From Pseudomonas alliivorans (lineage in GTDB: Bacteria; Pseudomonadota; Gammaproteobacteria; Pseudomonadales; Pseudomonadaceae), in the NCBI RefSeq assembly GCF_017826695.1, contig NZ_JAFFZW010000005.1, positions 248,001 to 312,000 on the forward strand: a stretch of DNA of 64,000 bases. Direction: 5' to 3'. The position numbers were made by a program, and so were the translations under genes. The notes beneath the pieces were generated by a model, which saw only the letters and a program-made list of their open reading frames with translations, searched no databases and was not told the origin of the DNA. Position 1 is the stretch's first letter. The number at the start of each line of letters is the position of its first letter. Shown here piece after piece: positions 30,627-39,953 of this stretch.

Positions 30627-32369
30627 TTAAAGGAACAATCCGGGACCCGGGCGGCTTCCTTCGGGGAATTTGACGCCCACTTTCTGGATCTTGTTCCCGT
30701 CCATGACGGCAACTGTCCAAATAGTTCCATTCCATTCGATCTGGTCGCCCACAATCGGCTCACCGCGATTCTTCTGCACAATGAACTGGCTGAGCGGCAT
30801 ACCGGGGTCTATGCCGTCGAGCTTCAAGCCGTAGAGCGCCGCTACATCACCCAGTTGTGCATCGCCTTCGAGCACGAAATCGCCGAAGAAACGCAGGTCC
30901 AGACCGCGTTGCGGGGCCTGGCTGAACAGTTTGCCCAGCGCGGGCAGGTCATGTTCGTGGCCGATCACGCAGAGCAGATCGCCGACTTCCAGCGTGGTAC
31001 TGCCGGACGGGTGAAGCAGTTGCTGGCCGCGAAACAGGGCCGCGATACGGGTGCCTTCAGGCATCTTCAGCTCACGCAGGGCCGCGCCGATGCACCATTT
31101 TTCTGCTCCGAGGCGATAGACGAACAGCTCCCACTCGCTGGTGACATGCACTTCAAGGGCGGCGCGGGAGATAGGCGCAGGATCCGGCGGAACCGTCACT
31201 TTCAGCAGTTTTGCCATCCACGGCAGGCTCGTGCCTTGCAGCAGCAGCGATACCAGCACGATGAAGAATGCGAGGTTGAAGTACAGCTGCGCATTGGGCA
31301 GCCCGGCCATCAGCGGGAACACCGCCAGGATGATCGGCACCGCGCCACGCAGGCCGACCCAGGCGATGAACGCCTTTTCGCGACCATGAAAGGCTTTGAA
31401 CGGCAGCAGGCCGACCATGACCGACAGCGGTCTCGCCACCAGAATCATCCACAGCGCCAGACCCAGCGCCGGAATGGCGATAGGCAGCAGGTCGTGAGGT
31501 GTAACCAGCAGACCCAACACCAGAAACATACCGATCTGCGCCAGCCAGGCCATGCCGTCGAGCATATGCAGAATGCCGTGGCGACTGCGGATCGGACGGT
31601 TGCCCAGCACCAGACCGCACAGGTACACCGCCAGAAAGCCGCTACCGTGGATGGCGTTGGTCAGGGCAAAGATCGCCAGACCGCCCGCGATCACCAGAAT
31701 CGGGTAAAGGCCGGCTGCCAGATTGATGCGGTTGACCAGTTGCAGCATGATCCAGCCGCCGCCCAGACCAATGATTGCGCCGATGCCGAACTCCTGAATC
31801 AAATGCCCAAGCAGGCCCCAGTGCAAACCGGTCTGACCGCTGGCAAGCATGCCGATCAGGGTCACGGTCAGGAATACCGCCATCGGGTCATTGCTGCCGG
31901 ATTCGATTTCCAGCGTGGCCGTGACCCGCTCGTTCAGGCCTTTGCCGCCCAGCAGCGAGAACACCGCAGCCGCGTCGGTCGAGCCGACAATGGCGCCAAT
32001 CAGCAGGCCCTGAATCATGTTCAGGTTGAACAGCCAGGCCGCGACCATGCCGGTCAGCACGGTGGTGATCAGCACCCCGACCGTGGCCAGCGACAGGGCA
32101 GGCCAGAGCGCCACCCGGAAACTGGCCACCCGGGTTCGCAGGCCGCCATCGAGCAGGATGACGGCCAGTGCGAGGTTGCCGACCAGATAGGCCGTTGCGT
32201 AGTTGTCGAAGATGATGCCGCCGCCATCGACGCCCGCCACCATGCCCACGGCAAGGATGATGACCAGGATCGGGATGCCGAGACGCGAGGAAAGGGAGCT
32301 GACCAGAATGCTCGCCGTTACCAGCAACGCGCCGATCAGGAACAGGCTGTTGATGGTGGTGGCATCCAA
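30627..32369 (-). CDS. nhaP2: NhaP2/CvrA K+/H+ antiporter
   Basis: CPA1-family antiporter of 580 residues: about 12 transmembrane helices (residues 5-395), then a cytoplasmic TrkA_C-like domain (about 410-490) and a CorC_HlyC-like domain to the end. The pore motif [12 protein letters not shown] carries the key aspartate. I choose a TTG start at 32369 ([16 protein letters not shown]) because GGAG lies eight bases upstream and homologues begin there; an ATG at 32423 would add 18 residues with no membrane logic. It extrudes K+ and helps set cytoplasmic K+ and pH. Probably co-transcribed with mscK. Confidence 0.9.
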   Translation of the reverse strand: MDATTINSLFLIGALLVTASILVSSLSSRLGIPILVIILAVGMVAGVDGGGIIFDNYATAYLVGNLALAVILLDGGLRTRVASFRVALWPALSLATVGVLITTVLTGMVAAWLFNLNMIQGLLIGAIVGSTDAAAVFSLLGGKGLNERVTATLEIESGSNDPMAVFLTVTLIGMLASGQTGLHWGLLGHLIQEFGIGAIIGLGGGWIMLQLVNRINLAAGLYPILVIAGGLAIFALTNAIHGSGFLAVYLCGLVLGNRPIRSRHGILHMLDGMAWLAQIGMFLVLGLLVTPHDLLPIAIPALGLALWMILVARPLSVMVGLLPFKAFHGREKAFIAWVGLRGAVPIILAVFPLMAGLPNAQLYFNLAFFIVLVSLLLQGTSLPWMAKLLKVTVPPDPAPISRAALEVHVTSEWELFVYRLGAEKWCIGAALRELKMPEGTRIAALFRGQQLLHPSGSTTLEVGDLLCVIGHEHDLPALGKLFSQAPQRGLDLRFFGDFVLEGDAQLGDVAALYGLKLDGIDPGMPLSQFIVQKNRGEPIVGDQIEWNGTIWTVAVMDGNKIQKVGVKFPEGSRPGPGLFL

Positions 32370-32543
32370 GGGCGGTACTCCATAGAAAACGAATCGAAAA
32401 CGATGAGAGCGAAAACTGACCATGCAGTCCGCGTGCCAAGGGATTCTAACCTGTTGAAATGGCTGGCTGTCAAAGTTTTGCCGATTAATACATAGCGTAT
32501 CGCGGTCCCTGCTGCCACCGGTTCGTCTGCCTGACTGATGTCA

Positions 32544-32554
32544 TAACTATTTAC
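32544..32554 (+). promoter_or_regulatory. 11-base motif upstream of toxin gene 1
   Basis: TAACTATTTAC lies 61 bases before the start of the first toxin-like gene. Its exact reverse complement occurs at 35226-35236, 65 bases before the second. Could be a regulator half-site or a shared promoter element; function not known. Confidence 0.4.
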
Positions 32555-32615
32555 AGTCGATGCGCCCCCTGGATCTGATCACGTGTGGCTTCCATCCCAA
32601 GAGGAACAGGAAGCC

Positions 32616-35207
32616 ATGACTTCTGAAACAACACGGTCACACCTTACAGACCTGCAACAGCTTCGAAAAAAAGCCCACGAGTACGTTACCGACTATCCCG
32701 ACCTGTACGACATGGCGCGGCGGGCTGCGCAGGCCATTGTCTACAAGCGAACGGGCAAACGACTCAACCCCGATAACGTCTACTGGCACCGGTTCAGCAC
32801 TGCTGTCAGCAGTCCTCGCACGTTTACCGGCTGGGAGCATTTCGGCACGCCGGTGGAGTCAATGACGATAGTCGAACTGGTGATACGCCGCTTCAGTCCG
32901 CAGGATCAGGTTGCCAGTGACGAGCTTTCGTCCTGGGGCGGTTTTTATTCGGTAAAGGCTGACCATGGCACGTTCAATGAAACCTGCGAAGTGCCATTGC
33001 TCGCTCAGGACGTACTGAATGATTTCTGGGCGCTGGATTTCAGCACCGGTTACCGGCGCAAACTGCAGCATTTCTGGAGCCTTCATGGGCAAACGTTCTG
33101 CCTGTTGGCCAAGGCCGACTTTCTGGCGGCGGCAGGGCGATGCCTTCGCAACAGACAGATCCCGGCGGCTGACTTCAAATGGCTGATCAGTTTGATGCTG
33201 GATGAAAACAGCGACACGCCGACCCTGACGTCCCTTGGCGCTGTCATGGCATCCGGCACAAAAGCAGCGTTTCACTGGCTGGATGTCGGTGGCTTCAAGG
33301 CGCGGGATGTGCTGCGCATCGTTGATGAGCGCGGCGCGCAGATTCTCTACGTACCCGGTGACAGCAAGCCTTTTCACCGGTTTGCCGGGCCGCAGGAACT
33401 GTTCGACTGGCTCAAGGCGCAGTTCGCCGCCGCCCGGACGCGCAGCGAAATGCGCAGCCACTTCATTCGCCCTTCAGCCGAGCAGACGTCTGGCGCTGCG
33501 TTCGACCGGTGTATCGAAGGCCTGCTCGCTCACGATTGGCATTCGGGGCAAGGGCTGGTCAATCAGATCCAGGCGCCCATCCCCGGCGATCCTTTTGAAT
33601 CTCTGCGCGATAGGGCGAGAGACGAAATGACCGCTGATGCCCATGTCTTGCTGGCCAGTAACGTCGAACTGCGCAAGCGACTGTGGATGGGCTATCTCGA
33701 CGCTTTCCTGCAAGTCACCGGCAATCTTGCGCTGCTGGGCTGGCCGGTCGCCCTGGCAGTGATCGGGGCGAGCGCTTTCAACCTCGGGCTGAACATTGAT
33801 CAGGCGGTGCTCGGCAAAACGTCAGCGCAACGCAAGGCCGGGGTGCTGGGCTGCATCTGCAATGCTCTTTATCTGGCGTTCAACCTGCCGTTGGTGACGG
33901 GCTTGAGTCGTGCGGCGGAGGGTTTGCCCGACACGCTGGCACCACCGTCGCTTGCAGACACCCTTGCCAATCTCAACGGCAACCAAGTGACGCTCGAAGG
34001 TGTAATGCCCGTTGTGGCCGAAGGAAGGCTGCGAGGCGTCTACCAACGTGTCAACGGCGAAACCTGGATCAGGCTGAGCGGATTGTTTTACCGCGTACGC
34101 TTCAATGAGTCGCTGGGGCGCTGGCAGGTGATTGATCCGCATAACCCCTTTGCCTTTTCTGCCGGCCCTTTGGTGGCGCTGGATGAGCACGGCGAGTGGC
34201 AACCGCTCGCAAGACCGGGCCTGTCGGGCGGCTCGCCTCAGGACGTGCCTTCGGCGGCAGACGCTCAGCCAGCCTCACTTCCCTATGGCACGACGGGGTC
34301 AGCGTTCTGGGATCACTACATGTTGATCAACGTTTACGATGAAAGGAGTCTGGCGGAGGTGGCTATCGCACGTCAGGAAGCGGTCATGGATATCTTTCGG
34401 ATGGAGCCGGATGAAGAGGTGGTTTCCGACTCCGAGGGCGAAGACGTGCACATTGATCTGTGGGGCGCGAAGCACCGGGTGTTCAGGACCCACGATGCGA
34501 CCTACCAGGCGCAGAGCATTCGCCGTTACACCCATAACGGAGGGATCTACAATCACTACCTGCGCACAGGGGCTGTGTTTGGAGAAGGCCAGCCGACGGG
34601 CGCGTTTGATATCGCCGAGCAGGTTGAGGACATCAAACGCTTCGTCGAGGATGTCAGGACGCTGGGCTTCAATAATGACGTCACGCTGTATCGCGGTGGA
34701 AGCGGCGAGCGGGGCACGTCAGGTCAGTTCTTTCGAAGCGGTCAGGTCGCGGTCGGTGATGTACTGACCAATACCGATATCACCTCGTTCAGCGAAAACC
34801 CCTATCAGGCCAGAACCTTCGCCAGTAGCCAGGCGGGCGTCAACGCCATATCCATTTCGGCCCCGGTCAGCTTTGATGACACATCGGTGGTTTTTGAACT
34901 GCCTGCCGGACAGTACCTGGGCGCAACGCCCATCGCGCCCTTTTCATCCAGCCCCAGAGAGGCAGAGTCGATCTTCCTGCCCGGACGCTACTTTTTGATC
35001 GAACACCTCGATGAGGTACGGGGCGCGTTCTACCGGTTCATGAGGGTGCGAATCAAGGAAGTGCCTGCACCTGTGGCCGGACGCAAACTGCTGGACATGC
35101 GCACCGGTGAACCGTTCAGCCGCGAGCGCTATGCCGCCCGGCTGGGTGCGGCAGGTAAACCGCTTGTAGACGTGTTTTATCCGCAGGATGGGTCGGTTCT
35201 GTCATGA
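32616..35207 (+). CDS. Putative dermonecrotic-toxin-like protein with C-terminal ADP-ribosyltransferase domain (paralogue 1)
   Basis: An 863-residue protein. Residues 1-330 resemble the dermonecrotic toxin region (DUF6543-like) of large Pseudomonas toxins (NVYWHRF; GWEHFGTPVESMTIVELV). A hydrophobic segment (about 360-440) may insert in membranes. At 470-535 a WIRLSGLFYRVRF / WQVIDPHNPF module follows. Acidic motif DEEVVSDSEGEDV is at 599-611. The C-terminus fits an arginine-type mono-ADP-ribosyltransferase: R693 in LYRGGSGERG, S724-F-S726 in DITSFSENP, and E782-A-E784 before SIFLPGRYF. No N-terminal signal peptide, no cysteine-protease motif. ATG at 32616 follows AGGAACAGGAAG. Substrate and delivery route unknown; ADP-ribosylation is inference from motifs. 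Confidence 0.75.
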   Translation: MTSETTRSHLTDLQQLRKKAHEYVTDYPDLYDMARRAAQAIVYKRTGKRLNPDNVYWHRFSTAVSSPRTFTGWEHFGTPVESMTIVELVIRRFSPQDQVASDELSSWGGFYSVKADHGTFNETCEVPLLAQDVLNDFWALDFSTGYRRKLQHFWSLHGQTFCLLAKADFLAAAGRCLRNRQIPAADFKWLISLMLDENSDTPTLTSLGAVMASGTKAAFHWLDVGGFKARDVLRIVDERGAQILYVPGDSKPFHRFAGPQELFDWLKAQFAAARTRSEMRSHFIRPSAEQTSGAAFDRCIEGLLAHDWHSGQGLVNQIQAPIPGDPFESLRDRARDEMTADAHVLLASNVELRKRLWMGYLDAFLQVTGNLALLGWPVALAVIGASAFNLGLNIDQAVLGKTSAQRKAGVLGCICNALYLAFNLPLVTGLSRAAEGLPDTLAPPSLADTLANLNGNQVTLEGVMPVVAEGRLRGVYQRVNGETWIRLSGLFYRVRFNESLGRWQVIDPHNPFAFSAGPLVALDEHGEWQPLARPGLSGGSPQDVPSAADAQPASLPYGTTGSAFWDHYMLINVYDERSLAEVAIARQEAVMDIFRMEPDEEVVSDSEGEDVHIDLWGAKHRVFRTHDATYQAQSIRRYTHNGGIYNHYLRTGAVFGEGQPTGAFDIAEQVEDIKRFVEDVRTLGFNNDVTLYRGGSGERGTSGQFFRSGQVAVGDVLTNTDITSFSENPYQARTFASSQAGVNAISISAPVSFDDTSVVFELPAGQYLGATPIAPFSSSPREAESIFLPGRYFLIEHLDEVRGAFYRFMRVRIKEVPAPVAGRKLLDMRTGEPFSRERYAARLGAAGKPLVDVFYPQDGSVLS

Positions 35208-35225
35208 CGGCCGCCTGGCTTCAAC

Positions 35226-35236
35226 GTAAATAGTTA
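35226..35236 (-). promoter_or_regulatory. 11-base motif upstream of toxin gene 2
   Basis: GTAAATAGTTA on the plus strand, exact reverse complement of the motif at 32544-32554, in the 94-base gap between the two toxin-like genes. Confidence 0.4.
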
Positions 35237-35301
35237 CCTCAAACGGGTCCCGACAAGCTGGTTTAGTGCATGACTTTCCTCAAGAGCAAAGACAGGACGT
35301 C

Positions 35302-37836
35302 ATGCACTCAACAACTCACAACACCCCGACGACAACGGATGCTGTCGATGTCTGGACAGACAAGGCGCTCAAAGCGCGCGCGGCCGCGCTGATGGGCGCT
35401 TATCCGGACCTTTACAGCCTGGCCTTTCAGGCTGCGCGCACGATCATTGCCCGGCACACCGACAAGGTGCTCGATCCGGGCAAGGTCTATTGGCATCGAT
35501 TCACGAATGCAGATAACAGCGGCCGCACGTTTTCCGGATGGGAACATGTCGGTCCGCCCTCCGAATCGATGACCCTGATTGAGCTGGTGATGCATCGCTT
35601 CAGCGCCAGTGACAACGTTGCCGTCGACGAGATGAACACCTACAGCGGCTTCTATCACGCAGGTCCCGGCGAGCGTTTCTACAACGAGCACAACGAAGTA
35701 CCGGTTCTGCCCAGCGATGTGCTGAAGGATTTCTGGGCGCAGGATTTTGCCGTCGAGTGCAAGCGCAAGGCCGATGCTTTCTGGCGTGATCATGGTCAGG
35801 ATTTCTGTACCTTCGCCAGGATAAGCCTGTTGTCCTCGGCAGGCCTTGCGGTCAGCAAAAAACAACTGCAGACGGATGACTTCGAAACTGTGCTCACTGC
35901 CGTCAATGGCAGCGGCGACACCTCTGATGCATGGGCGGCAGTGCAGAAAGACAAGGCGTTCACGTCCGGCGTATCCCTGCGAGTGTTGGAACTCGCCGGC
36001 CATGCATCGAGGGACATGTTGCTGGTCACTGACGCCCATGGGAGGCAGATTCTCTACACCGCGGGCGCTCAGCCGGCGTTTCAGCGGTTTGCCAACGAAC
36101 AGGCTCTTTATCAGTGGCTGCAATCCCGGGTCGCCCAGCCTGCCGACAGGGCAGCGCTGGTGTCGCACTTCGTGCGTGAAGAGCAACAGAAGAGGGCGTT
36201 GGGCGCAAAGCTCGCCAAACGCTTTGCGAAAGCATGGTCTGTCGATCAAACGTTGATCGGTCGCCACGTCCCGGCGAGTCCGAAACCTGTGTTCGAGCAT
36301 CTGCGCGACGCGGCGCACCAGGAGATGAACGAGGATATTCACCACCAGTTGACCAGCAGTGCCAGCCTGCGCAAGCAGATGTGGATTGGCTACCTGAGTG
36401 CGTTCATCAGGCTGGCGGGTGGCGTGTCGTCGCTGGCGTGGCCGATCGCGTTGAGTCTGGTGGGCGCAGGTATCGCAAGCGTCGGACTGAACATCGATCA
36501 GGCCGTCAACGGGCGCACTGCGCAACTGCGAAAGTCCGGCGTGCTCGGAGCGGTTCTCAATTCGGTCTACCTGCTCTTCAATTTGCCGATGCTGGTGAGT
36601 ATCGGTCGCAGCGCCGAGCTTGCGCCGGTCCCTGAAGACGAAGCGGTCGCGCTGGCCGGCCTTGAAGGTAACGAACTGCTGGAAGATGCGCCGCCTGCCG
36701 TGGGAGAGCATGCCCGAGGCATCCATGTTCTGGGAAATGACCAGACCTGGATCATGTTGGGGGACTTTCCCTATCGGGTTCGTTATCTGCAGGACTTCAA
36801 GACCTGGGCCATTGTCGATCCTGAGAATCCCTTTGCCTTCAACGGCGCGCGTCCTGTGCGCCTGAATGAGCTGGATGAATGGGAACTGATTCGCAAGCCT
36901 GTGCTGCGTGGCGGCAACCCTCCTGTTGAGGGTGCCAAGCCTTACATCACTACGTCCTCGGACTTCTGGGATACGCACATGCAGTTCAATGTGGCGGAAG
37001 AACAGCGCCTCTCCATCGCGGGCAACCACCGGCAAAGGGACGTGATCAACATCTATGAGATGGCCTCTGACGAGGAAGTGGTTTCCGATTCCGAGGGCGA
37101 AGATGTCGTCATCGACGCGTGGCAGGACAAGCATCGGGTCTTCAAGACACCTGAAGATGATTACTACGGCGGGGCGATCACTCGATACACCGAAGACGAT
37201 GACGCCTATAACCAGTTTCTGCGCACAGGCATACCTGAAGGGGCGGATCAGATCGAGGCACTGGAGACATTGGTCGAAGATGTCGGGGAGATCCAGCACA
37301 ACAACGATGTGCCGTTGTATCGCGGCGGCAGTGGCGAGCGTGGCACCTCGGGCGAGGTTTTCCGCAAGGGCAACCTCAAGGTCGGGGATGTCCTGGTCAA
37401 TACCGATATCACCTCGTTCAGCGAGAATCCCTATATCGCACGCGTCTTCGCCAGCAGCCAGGGTGGCGTGGTGTCGACCTTGCACGAAGGGGAAATCGTC
37501 TTTGATGACACATCGGTCGTTTTCGAACTGCCCGCCAAGGAATATCTGACGGCAACCCCGATCAGCCCGTTTTCCAACAGCCCGAGTGAAGTCGAATCGT
37601 TGTTCCTGCCGGGCAACTATTTCGAGATAAGCCGTGTTGAAGAAGTGGCAGGTGCCAACTACCGCTTCATGAACGTTCAGCTCAGGCAGGTGCCGGTGGA
37701 GCAGGTCACCGGCCCCGCCTACGACCTGCGTACCGGAGAACTCTTCAGTCGCGAGGCCTACGCCGCGAAACTGGGTGATGACGCGAAAGCGCTGGTCGAT
37801 ACCTTCTTCCCGCCTCAGGGACAGGGTTCATTGTGA
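35302..37836 (+). CDS. Putative dermonecrotic-toxin-like protein with C-terminal ADP-ribosyltransferase domain (paralogue 2)
   Basis: An 844-residue paralogue of the gene upstream, collinear over its whole length. Shared blocks are KVYWHRF, GWEHVGPPSESMTLIELV, the hydrophobic segment with GLNIDQAVNGRTAQLRKSGV, and the acidic motif DEEVVSDSEGEDV at 590-602. The C-terminal catalytic pattern is conserved: R674 in LYRGGSGERG, S705-F-S707 in DITSFSENP, E763-V-E765 before SLFLPGNYF. The C-terminal quarter is the most alike; the N-terminal 45 residues differ, the second protein starting with a Ser/Thr/His-rich tail. ATG at 35302 follows AGGA. Probably a tandem duplication kept with both active sites intact. 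No immunity-type gene lies in the 94-base gap or within the 129 bases after the stop. Confidence 0.75.
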   Translation: MHSTTHNTPTTTDAVDVWTDKALKARAAALMGAYPDLYSLAFQAARTIIARHTDKVLDPGKVYWHRFTNADNSGRTFSGWEHVGPPSESMTLIELVMHRFSASDNVAVDEMNTYSGFYHAGPGERFYNEHNEVPVLPSDVLKDFWAQDFAVECKRKADAFWRDHGQDFCTFARISLLSSAGLAVSKKQLQTDDFETVLTAVNGSGDTSDAWAAVQKDKAFTSGVSLRVLELAGHASRDMLLVTDAHGRQILYTAGAQPAFQRFANEQALYQWLQSRVAQPADRAALVSHFVREEQQKRALGAKLAKRFAKAWSVDQTLIGRHVPASPKPVFEHLRDAAHQEMNEDIHHQLTSSASLRKQMWIGYLSAFIRLAGGVSSLAWPIALSLVGAGIASVGLNIDQAVNGRTAQLRKSGVLGAVLNSVYLLFNLPMLVSIGRSAELAPVPEDEAVALAGLEGNELLEDAPPAVGEHARGIHVLGNDQTWIMLGDFPYRVRYLQDFKTWAIVDPENPFAFNGARPVRLNELDEWELIRKPVLRGGNPPVEGAKPYITTSSDFWDTHMQFNVAEEQRLSIAGNHRQRDVINIYEMASDEEVVSDSEGEDVVIDAWQDKHRVFKTPEDDYYGGAITRYTEDDDAYNQFLRTGIPEGADQIEALETLVEDVGEIQHNNDVPLYRGGSGERGTSGEVFRKGNLKVGDVLVNTDITSFSENPYIARVFASSQGGVVSTLHEGEIVFDDTSVVFELPAKEYLTATPISPFSNSPSEVESLFLPGNYFEISRVEEVAGANYRFMNVQLRQVPVEQVTGPAYDLRTGELFSREAYAAKLGDDAKALVDTFFPPQGQGSL

Positions 37837-37965
37837 TGTAAACGTTCTGAAGCAGGCAGGGTGCGACAGTGTCAGTTCAGCTGCTGATATTGCGCTTGAT
37901 TCACCGCATCGCCCACAAGTCGCCTCCCGCAGTGGCTGCGTGAATGACACCCGCCTGGCGCCGAA

Positions 37966-39768
37966 TCAGAACCACTCGTTCTGCATCGACAGGCATACGT
38001 CATCACGGGCTTGCAGTATCGCCAGTTCGTGATGACACGCCGGTACTTCCCATGTCAGGAAGTACCGCGCGGCCTGCAGTTTTCCCTTATAGAAATCGAC
38101 GTCGGCCGCGTTGCCTTTGCTCAGTCCTTCTTCGGCACGAATGGCCTGTTCCAGCCAGCGCCAGCCGATCACGGTATGCCCGAATGCCTTGAGGTAGAGC
38201 GCCGAGTTGGCCAGTGCGACATTTACGTTGCCTTGTGCCAGGTCGGTCAGCAGGCCGACGGTCACGCCTTGCAGGGCGGTTACCAGTTGCTCCAGCGGCT
38301 GGCGCAGATGATCGAGCTGACTGTGGGCGCTGGCGCGTTGTGCGGTGTCGGCAATCAGCCTGACCAGTTGCTTGAGACCGGCACCGCCGTTCTGCGCCAG
38401 TTTGCGGCCCAGCAGGTCCAGCGACTGAATGCCGTGGGTGCCTTCATGGATCGGATTCAGCCGGTTGTCCCGGTAATGCTGCTCGACCGGATACTCGCGG
38501 GTATAACCGTGACCGCCGAGAATCTGGATCGCCAACTCGTTGGCCTTGAGGCAGAACTCCGACGGCCAGGATTTGACGATGGGGGTCAGCAGGTCCAGCA
38601 GTTCGTGGGCTTGCTGGCGCATCTGTTCGGTCTCGCCCGTCTGCGCGTCGTCGAACAGGCGGGCGGCGTACAGGCCCAGGTCGAATGCGCCTTCCACGTA
38701 GGCTTTCTGGGTCAGCAGCATGCGGCGTACATCGGTGTGCTGGATGATCGACACGGGTGCGCTGTCCGGACTCTTGTTGTCCGGCAGCCGACCCTGAGGC
38801 CGCTCGCGTGCGTAATCGAGCGAGTACAGATAGCCTGCGTAACCGAGCATGACCGCACCCATGCCGACACCTATGCGCGCTTCGTTCATCATCTGGAACA
38901 TGTAGCTCAGGCCATGATGCGGCTTGCCGACCAGGTAGCCGACGCACTCACCGTTGTCGCCGAAATTGAGCGCAGTCGAAGTCGTACCTTTCCAGCCCAT
39001 CTTGTGAAACAGCCCGGCCAGCAGCACGTCGTTACGTCTGCCGAGGCTGCCGTCGTCATTGACCAGAAACTTGGGCACGATGAACAGCGAGATGCCTTTC
39101 ACCCCACCGGGTGCATCCGGCAGCTTGGCCAGCACCATATGCACGATGTTTTCCGACAGGTTGTGATCGCCACCCGAGATGAAAATCTTGTTGCCGCGCA
39201 ACCGGTAGGAACCCTCTGCGGCGGGTTCGGCGCGGGTGCGGATGTCGGACAGGGAAGAGCCTGCGTGAGGTTCGGTCAGCGCCATGGTGCCGAAGAAACG
39301 GCCTTCGATCATCGGTTGCAGAAAACGCTGTTTCTGCTCGTCATTGCCGAAACTTTCGATCAGATTCGCCGCGCCCATGGTCAGGAACGGATACGCAGTG
39401 GTCCCGGCGTTGGCGGCCTGAAAGTGCGCGAAGCAGGCTTGCGACAGCAGCGTCGGCAACTGCATGCCGCCTGCCTCGAAATCGCGTGCTGCATTGAGAA
39501 AACCCGCTTCCAGAAAAGCATCCACCGCAGGCTTGACCTCCGGGATCAGCACCGCGGCGCCATGCTCATAGCGTGGCTCGTTCTCGTCAGCCTTGCGGTT
39601 GTGCGGCGCGAAGTACTTCTCGGCAATGGTCCGTGCCGTGCCAATCGCCGCATCGAACGTCTCGCGCGTGTGCTCGGCAAAGCGCTCGCGGCGAATCAGG
39701 GCTTCGGCATCCAGCACTTCATACAACTCGAAAGCCAGATTACGGGAACTGAGCAGCGACTCGGACAT
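37966..39768 (-). CDS. Acyl-CoA dehydrogenase (long, DmdC-like)
   Basis: FAD-dependent dehydrogenase of 600 residues, longer than the roughly 380-residue classical enzymes because of a C-terminal extension. Signatures: FFGTMALTEPHAGSSLSDIRTRA for FAD/substrate binding, VHMVLAKLPDAPGGVKGISLFIVPKF, ILGGHGYTREYPVEQHYRDNR, and the catalytic glutamate in PIHEGTHGIQSLDLLGRK. Such enzymes oxidise acyl-CoA or methylthiopropionyl-CoA; the substrate cannot be read from the sequence. It converges with toxin gene 2 and has no electron-transfer flavoprotein genes beside it. Confidence 0.9.
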   Translation of the reverse strand: MSESLLSSRNLAFELYEVLDAEALIRRERFAEHTRETFDAAIGTARTIAEKYFAPHNRKADENEPRYEHGAAVLIPEVKPAVDAFLEAGFLNAARDFEAGGMQLPTLLSQACFAHFQAANAGTTAYPFLTMGAANLIESFGNDEQKQRFLQPMIEGRFFGTMALTEPHAGSSLSDIRTRAEPAAEGSYRLRGNKIFISGGDHNLSENIVHMVLAKLPDAPGGVKGISLFIVPKFLVNDDGSLGRRNDVLLAGLFHKMGWKGTTSTALNFGDNGECVGYLVGKPHHGLSYMFQMMNEARIGVGMGAVMLGYAGYLYSLDYARERPQGRLPDNKSPDSAPVSIIQHTDVRRMLLTQKAYVEGAFDLGLYAARLFDDAQTGETEQMRQQAHELLDLLTPIVKSWPSEFCLKANELAIQILGGHGYTREYPVEQHYRDNRLNPIHEGTHGIQSLDLLGRKLAQNGGAGLKQLVRLIADTAQRASAHSQLDHLRQPLEQLVTALQGVTVGLLTDLAQGNVNVALANSALYLKAFGHTVIGWRWLEQAIRAEEGLSKGNAADVDFYKGKLQAARYFLTWEVPACHHELAILQARDDVCLSMQNEWF

Positions 39769-39953
39769 GGCAACGCACCTTGACTGGATGTCGCTTCAGT
39801 CTAGGCGGCTGAACGAGGAGGGGGTAGCAAGATTGATGCGGGTGATGAAGGGCAGTGGGCAGTGGGTATCGCGGGACTTGCCCGATAGGAAGGGCAGCGT
39901 TTCACGGCCTGTTGAATAAACCCAACGCTTCGCGATACGTCAATTTGACACCT

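Noticed and set aside
30612..32495. Open frame of about 627 codons antisense to the K+/H+ antiporter
   Set aside because: Repetitive Gln/Arg/His text opposite a well-conserved membrane protein; no start or domain support.
35308..37485. Open frame of about 725 codons antisense to toxin gene 2
   Set aside because: Shadow of the coding strand: no recognisable domain, and the plus-strand protein has conserved catalytic motifs and a paralogue.
38011..39783. Open frame of about 590 codons antisense to the acyl-CoA dehydrogenase
   Set aside because: Composition is that of an antisense shadow and no motif is visible, whereas the minus-strand gene has full family signatures.
39866..39886. Short ATCGCGGG...CCCGAT inverted sequence as a REP element
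   Set aside because: Only a fragment of the REP core is matched and the flanks differ from the two clear REPINs.
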